This document shows, one piece after another, positions 60,858-64,000 of a stretch of DNA of 64,000 nucleotides (the first letter of the stretch is position 1; each line of letters begins with the position of its first letter). The stretch is taken from the NCBI GenBank assembly GCA_040755395.1, contig JBFMAX010000007.1, positions 62,001 to 126,000 of the forward strand, given 5' to 3'. The notes below the pieces were generated by a model. The model saw only the letters and a program-made list of their open reading frames with translations, was not told the DNA's origin and searched no databases. The stretch is from Nitrospirota bacterium (GTDB lineage: Bacteria; Nitrospirota; Nitrospiria; Nitrospirales; Nitrospiraceae). The position numbers and the translations under genes are program-made.

Positions 60858-62693
60858 ATGAACATGGCTGCCGCAATTGTCGGTCTCACGCTCAGGACAC
60901 TGGGACTCAATGCCTTGATGATTGCGGCGATTCCTTCGATCATTGCCGCCTGTGCCGCCGCTCCTCGCACTGACATCGTATCTCCTCCCGGTTCACCTCC
61001 ATCAGAAACCAAGCCGGCTTCGGCCGTCGATGCTCGGTCCTCGTATCATTTCATGCTGGGCTACCAGGCTGAGCTGGCTCAGGAGACCGAACGCGCCATC
61101 CAGGAGTATCAGGCCGCGTTGCGAACCGATCCCACTTCCCGCTTCCTGAAGGCTCGCCTGGCTGCGCTGTTTTTCTCCGCGGGCGACCTCGCGACGGCCG
61201 TGCGCTACGCGGATGAAGTGGCCGGGGGCGCAGATCAGGATGCGCAGTTGTTGGGACAGATCGCCGGAATTTATGCGGGAGCCGGACAGGTGGACAAGGC
61301 CCTCATGCTGTTCGATCGCGCGATCGAGATCGACCCGTCCAAGAGCGAGTCGTATTTTTCGAGAGGGTTATTGCTGCTGAATCTCAAGCGCTTCGACGAA
61401 GCGACGCAGACCATCGAGCGGGGCATCAAAATCTCGCCTGACTCGCCGGTGGGCTATTACTATCTTGGTCGCGTGGCGATCGAGGCAAAGCAGCCGGATC
61501 GAGCGATTGCCAGTTTCGAGCGGGCCATGGCCGTCAATCCAGCGTTCGAGCCGGCTTACATGGCGTTGGCTTCGGCGTATGAGTCTCAACAGAACCGTGA
61601 AAAGGCCATCGCGGTCTATCGCAAATATCTGCAACTGGTGAATCCTCGCGGGAGGGAAATTCGTCAGCATTTGATTCGACTGTATATCAACGGGAAGGAA
61701 TACAGGGAGGCGATGGCGGAGTTGGAAAAGGTCCTTGCCGATGATCCCTCGGATCTCGACGCCCAACTTCGGCTGAGTTTAATTTACGGTGAACTGAAGG
61801 AGTATCAGAAAGCGATCGAACGGCTAACACAAATTTTGGCTGTCCGTCCGGCCGAACTGAAGATCAGGGACTACCTGGGATTCATGCTTGAAGAAACCAA
61901 GCAATATGACAAAGCAGTGGAGGCCTATACCTACAATCTCAAGCTGGACCCGAACTATTTTGACAGCCATCTGCATTTGGGAGTTTTGCTGTACCGGTTG
62001 AAGCGGTTCCCGGAAGCTGCCGCGCATCTCTCGCAGGCAGTTCAGTTAAATCCCAAACAGCCTGAGGGGTATTTGGTGCTCGGGCTGACCTATCTCCAAA
62101 CCGAACAATACGAATTGGCCCTGCAAACCTTCGAAGAAGGAATCCGTTATAACCCCGCCAATCCTGATCTGCATTTCAATCTCGGGACGGCGTATGACAA
62201 GCTGAATCGGTTCGACGACGTGGTCCGCGCCATGGAGACGACGCTGAAACTCGATCCGAAGCACGCGGATGCGCTGAACTATCTTGGGTACAGCTACGCG
62301 GAACGAGGGATCAAGATCGAGGAAGCTGTCGCGCTGACGAAGCAGGCCGTCGCGTTGAAACCGAACAACGGATATTATGTGGACAGTCTCGGGTGGGCGT
62401 TCTTCAAGATGGGATTGATCAACGAGGCGCTCGCGGAAATCAAGCGAGCAGTCGATCTGGTCGGGGACGATCCCGTCATTTTTGAACACTTAGGCGAAAT
62501 CTACCTCAAGAAAGATCTGATCTCGGAAGCCCGGGAAGCCTGGCTTCATTCTCTGGAACTCGATCCCTCCAATATCAAATTGATTGAGCGCTTTCGCGAA
62601 CGCGGGATGGGAGATCCGACCCAAGAGGAGCGTGTCCGACAGGCTCAACGAAGGGTTTCGGAGAACAAGTCCCCCCAACACGCAACGCCGTGA
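60858..62693 (+). CDS. TPR-repeat lipoprotein
   Basis: 611 residues. A hydrophobic signal ends in lipobox IAAC near residue 31. From about residue 50 at least a dozen tetratricopeptide repeats follow, each near the canonical pattern, for example AIQEYQAALRTDPTSRFLKARLAALFF, ALMLFDRAIEIDPSKSESYFSRGLLLL, AVEAYTYNLKLDPNYFDSHLHLGVLL and NLGTAYDKLNRFDDVVRAMETTLKLDPKHADALNYLGYSYAERG. A scaffold role in the periplasm is likely; the partner is unknown. Promoter just upstream, so it is expressed apart from dnaB. Confidence 0.9.
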   Translation: MNMAAAIVGLTLRTLGLNALMIAAIPSIIAACAAAPRTDIVSPPGSPPSETKPASAVDARSSYHFMLGYQAELAQETERAIQEYQAALRTDPTSRFLKARLAALFFSAGDLATAVRYADEVAGGADQDAQLLGQIAGIYAGAGQVDKALMLFDRAIEIDPSKSESYFSRGLLLLNLKRFDEATQTIERGIKISPDSPVGYYYLGRVAIEAKQPDRAIASFERAMAVNPAFEPAYMALASAYESQQNREKAIAVYRKYLQLVNPRGREIRQHLIRLYINGKEYREAMAELEKVLADDPSDLDAQLRLSLIYGELKEYQKAIERLTQILAVRPAELKIRDYLGFMLEETKQYDKAVEAYTYNLKLDPNYFDSHLHLGVLLYRLKRFPEAAAHLSQAVQLNPKQPEGYLVLGLTYLQTEQYELALQTFEEGIRYNPANPDLHFNLGTAYDKLNRFDDVVRAMETTLKLDPKHADALNYLGYSYAERGIKIEEAVALTKQAVALKPNNGYYVDSLGWAFFKMGLINEALAEIKRAVDLVGDDPVIFEHLGEIYLKKDLISEAREAWLHSLELDPSNIKLIERFRERGMGDPTQEERVRQAQRRVSENKSPQHATP

Positions 62694-62979
62694 CCTTGCT
62701 GTTTGACGGCAGCCACAAGGGCCTCTCTCCCTGTTTACCGGGTTAATGTTGTAGTACATGCATGATCCTAGATGGCACCAGCTACAAATGTGACCTAGGG
62801 CGAGAAGCACTGTCAAAGCAGAAAGTTGTTGTCGGCTATTGTAAGCCAGTTCAAAAGCACGTTAGCAGTGCAAGGATGAGGTATAGTCAGAAAGTGTGGA
62901 AATAGGAAAAAGGCGGTGGCAACCTTTCGGGTGACCAAACCCACCGGGCTGACGCCCAGCCATGAAAGGAGGCACCGCC
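62694..62979. other. Intergenic region, probable left flank of the insertion element
   Basis: About 286 bases. It holds no gene. The stretch from about 62870 to 62979 precedes an IS256-type gene with a good ribosome-binding site and may include its left terminal repeat, but I cannot define the boundary without the other end. Confidence 0.4.
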
Positions 62980-64000
62980 GTGAAGGAGCAGACTACAGCA
63001 GCCCCGTCCGCGTCAAGGCAGGCATGGTGGGACCATCTGGAGGCCTTTGCCCGGGGCCACATCCAACGGTGGGTCCAATCGCTCTTGGAGGAAGAAGTGA
63101 CGACCGGGCTGGGACGTCCGAAGTCCGCCCGACGGGCGGCCGTCGATGCGCCGGCGGGATATCGCAACCGGTACGGCAAACCGCGGAAGCTGACGCTCAC
63201 GTGTGGGACGATCACCGTGCGGCGGCCACGGGTGCGGGGCCTGCCCGAACGCTTCGTCAGTCGCGTCCTGCCGTTGTTCAAGCGGTGGACGAAGGAGGTC
63301 GGCGAGCTCCTGCCCAAGTTATACCTGCATGGCTTGGCGCACGGAGACTTTGAGCTGGCCTTGCGGGGGCTGTTGGGCGAGGGGGCCCCGCTGTCGACGG
63401 CCTCCCTGCAGCGACTCAAGGCCCAGTGGCAACAGGAATATGACACCTGGAAGACCCGGCGGCTGGATGATCTGGAGGTCGTGTACGCGTGGGCGGACGG
63501 GCTGTACGTCAAAGCGGGGTTGGAGGACAGTAAAGCCGCGCTGCTCGTGGTGATCGGGGCGCTGACCGACGGTCAGAAGATGGTCCTCGCGGTCGACAGT
63601 GGCCAGCGGGAATCCCAGGAGTCCTGGAGTGCCGTCCTGCGGGATCTGCGGGCGCATGGCCTGAAGCCCTGGCGGTGCACGGTGGCCGATGGCCATCTCG
63701 GGATCTGGGCCGCGCTTGCCGAGCAGCAGCCGACGGCGGCCGAGCAGCGGTGCTGGAACCATAAGATCGTCAACGTGCTCGATGCGATCCCGACGAAGTA
63801 CCAGGCGGAGGCCACGACCTGGCTGAAAGCCATTCCGTAGGCGAGACTCGGGCCGAGTGTGATCGGCGCCGGGACCAGTTCAGCCGCCGGTACCGCGCCG
63901 TGGCCCCGAAGGCCGTCGAGCGCTGACACGCTGATGGGGAGCGCCTCATCACGTTCTATCAGTTCCCGATGGAGCACTGGCGACACCTGCGGACCACCAA
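62980..64000 (+). pseudogene. IS256-family transposase pseudogene, continues past the window
   Basis: GTG at 62980 has AAAGGAGG eight bases upstream (ATG at 62962 also in frame). The product resembles IS256/Mutator transposases: RRPRVRGLPERFVSRVLP, WADGLYVKAG with the first catalytic Asp near residue 173, VADGHLGIWAAL with the second near residue 233, and the CWNHK motif. TAG at 63838-63840 interrupts it; reading resumes one base earlier as GETRAECDRRRDQFSRRYRAV, meets TGA at 63924-63926 where Trp is expected, and continues to HWRHLRTTN at the window edge. At least one base deletion and one nonsense change make it inactive. Confidence 0.88.

Overview
The window reads as chromosomal DNA from a GC-rich Gram-negative bacterium. 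Lipoprotein signal peptides, a TonB C-terminal domain protein, type IV pilus retraction ATPases and c-type cytochrome all point to a diderm. Gene content (many PilZ proteins, a lone PuuD-like membrane protein, a NuoF-like flavoprotein with its own ferredoxin, a ferredoxin-thioredoxin reductase catalytic subunit, NorQ/NorD-type chaperones) resembles Nitrospira (Nitrospirota). That assignment is inference from gene content, not from a marker-gene search. There is no rRNA, CRISPR array or prophage. Mobile DNA is limited to an IS256-family transposase remnant at the right edge and one MITE-like element near 35 kb.

Layout. 1-12.3 kb: 3' part of a hybrid sensor kinase, NorQ/CbbQ-type AAA ATPase, DUF167 protein, glycine-zipper lipoprotein, an FTR/M28-peptidase pair on the minus strand, a very large NorD-type VWA protein, a small unknown protein, malate dehydrogenase and a PuuD-like membrane protein. 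12.3-18.7 kb: NuoF-like subunit plus ferredoxin, A-type Fe-S carrier, 6-pyruvoyl-tetrahydropterin synthase overlapping folE, alpha/beta hydrolase, rarA and a PilZ protein. 18.7-25.8 kb: ABC-F ATPase, tRNA-Ala, purA, tRNA-Lys, a single-domain response regulator, then a minus-strand signalling block (receiver protein, CHASE3-like membrane protein, three PilZ proteins). 25.9-30.8 kb: a tightly spaced set of small exported protein, glycosyltransferase, MFS transporter, BON-domain protein and second MFS transporter. 31-35.2 kb: an outer-membrane-type lipoprotein, then a compact operon (PilZ-like, zinc ribbon, YtxH, zinc ribbon, TetR, small membrane protein). That operon has an almost consensus promoter overlapped by a palindromic operator and ends in a 188-bp MITE-like element.

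35.2-44 kb: small zinc-ribbon and membrane peptides, several lipoproteins, a TonB-C protein, a DEAD-box helicase, another PilZ protein, msrA, two small unknowns and a frameshifted ttcA. 44-55 kb: LMW phosphatase, glgB, tRNA-Glu, SUMF1-domain protein and cytochrome c, two PilT-type ATPases, bioF, a TPR protein and an MltD-like transglycosylase. 55-64 kb: class V aminotransferase plus serA (serine synthesis), hisZ, dnaB, a TPR lipoprotein and the transposase pseudogene.

Themes. Signalling is dense: six PilZ-type proteins, three receiver domains and one sensor kinase, but no GGDEF or EAL enzyme in view. Several intergenic gaps hold long imperfect hairpins whose arms are built from short reiterated words; their sequences differ but their architecture is shared. 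The strongest candidate for an undescribed system is the TetR-controlled operon at 32.5-34.9 kb. The paired MFS/BON/MFS cassette and the NorD-type protein with N-terminal helical repeats and an HEXXH motif are next.
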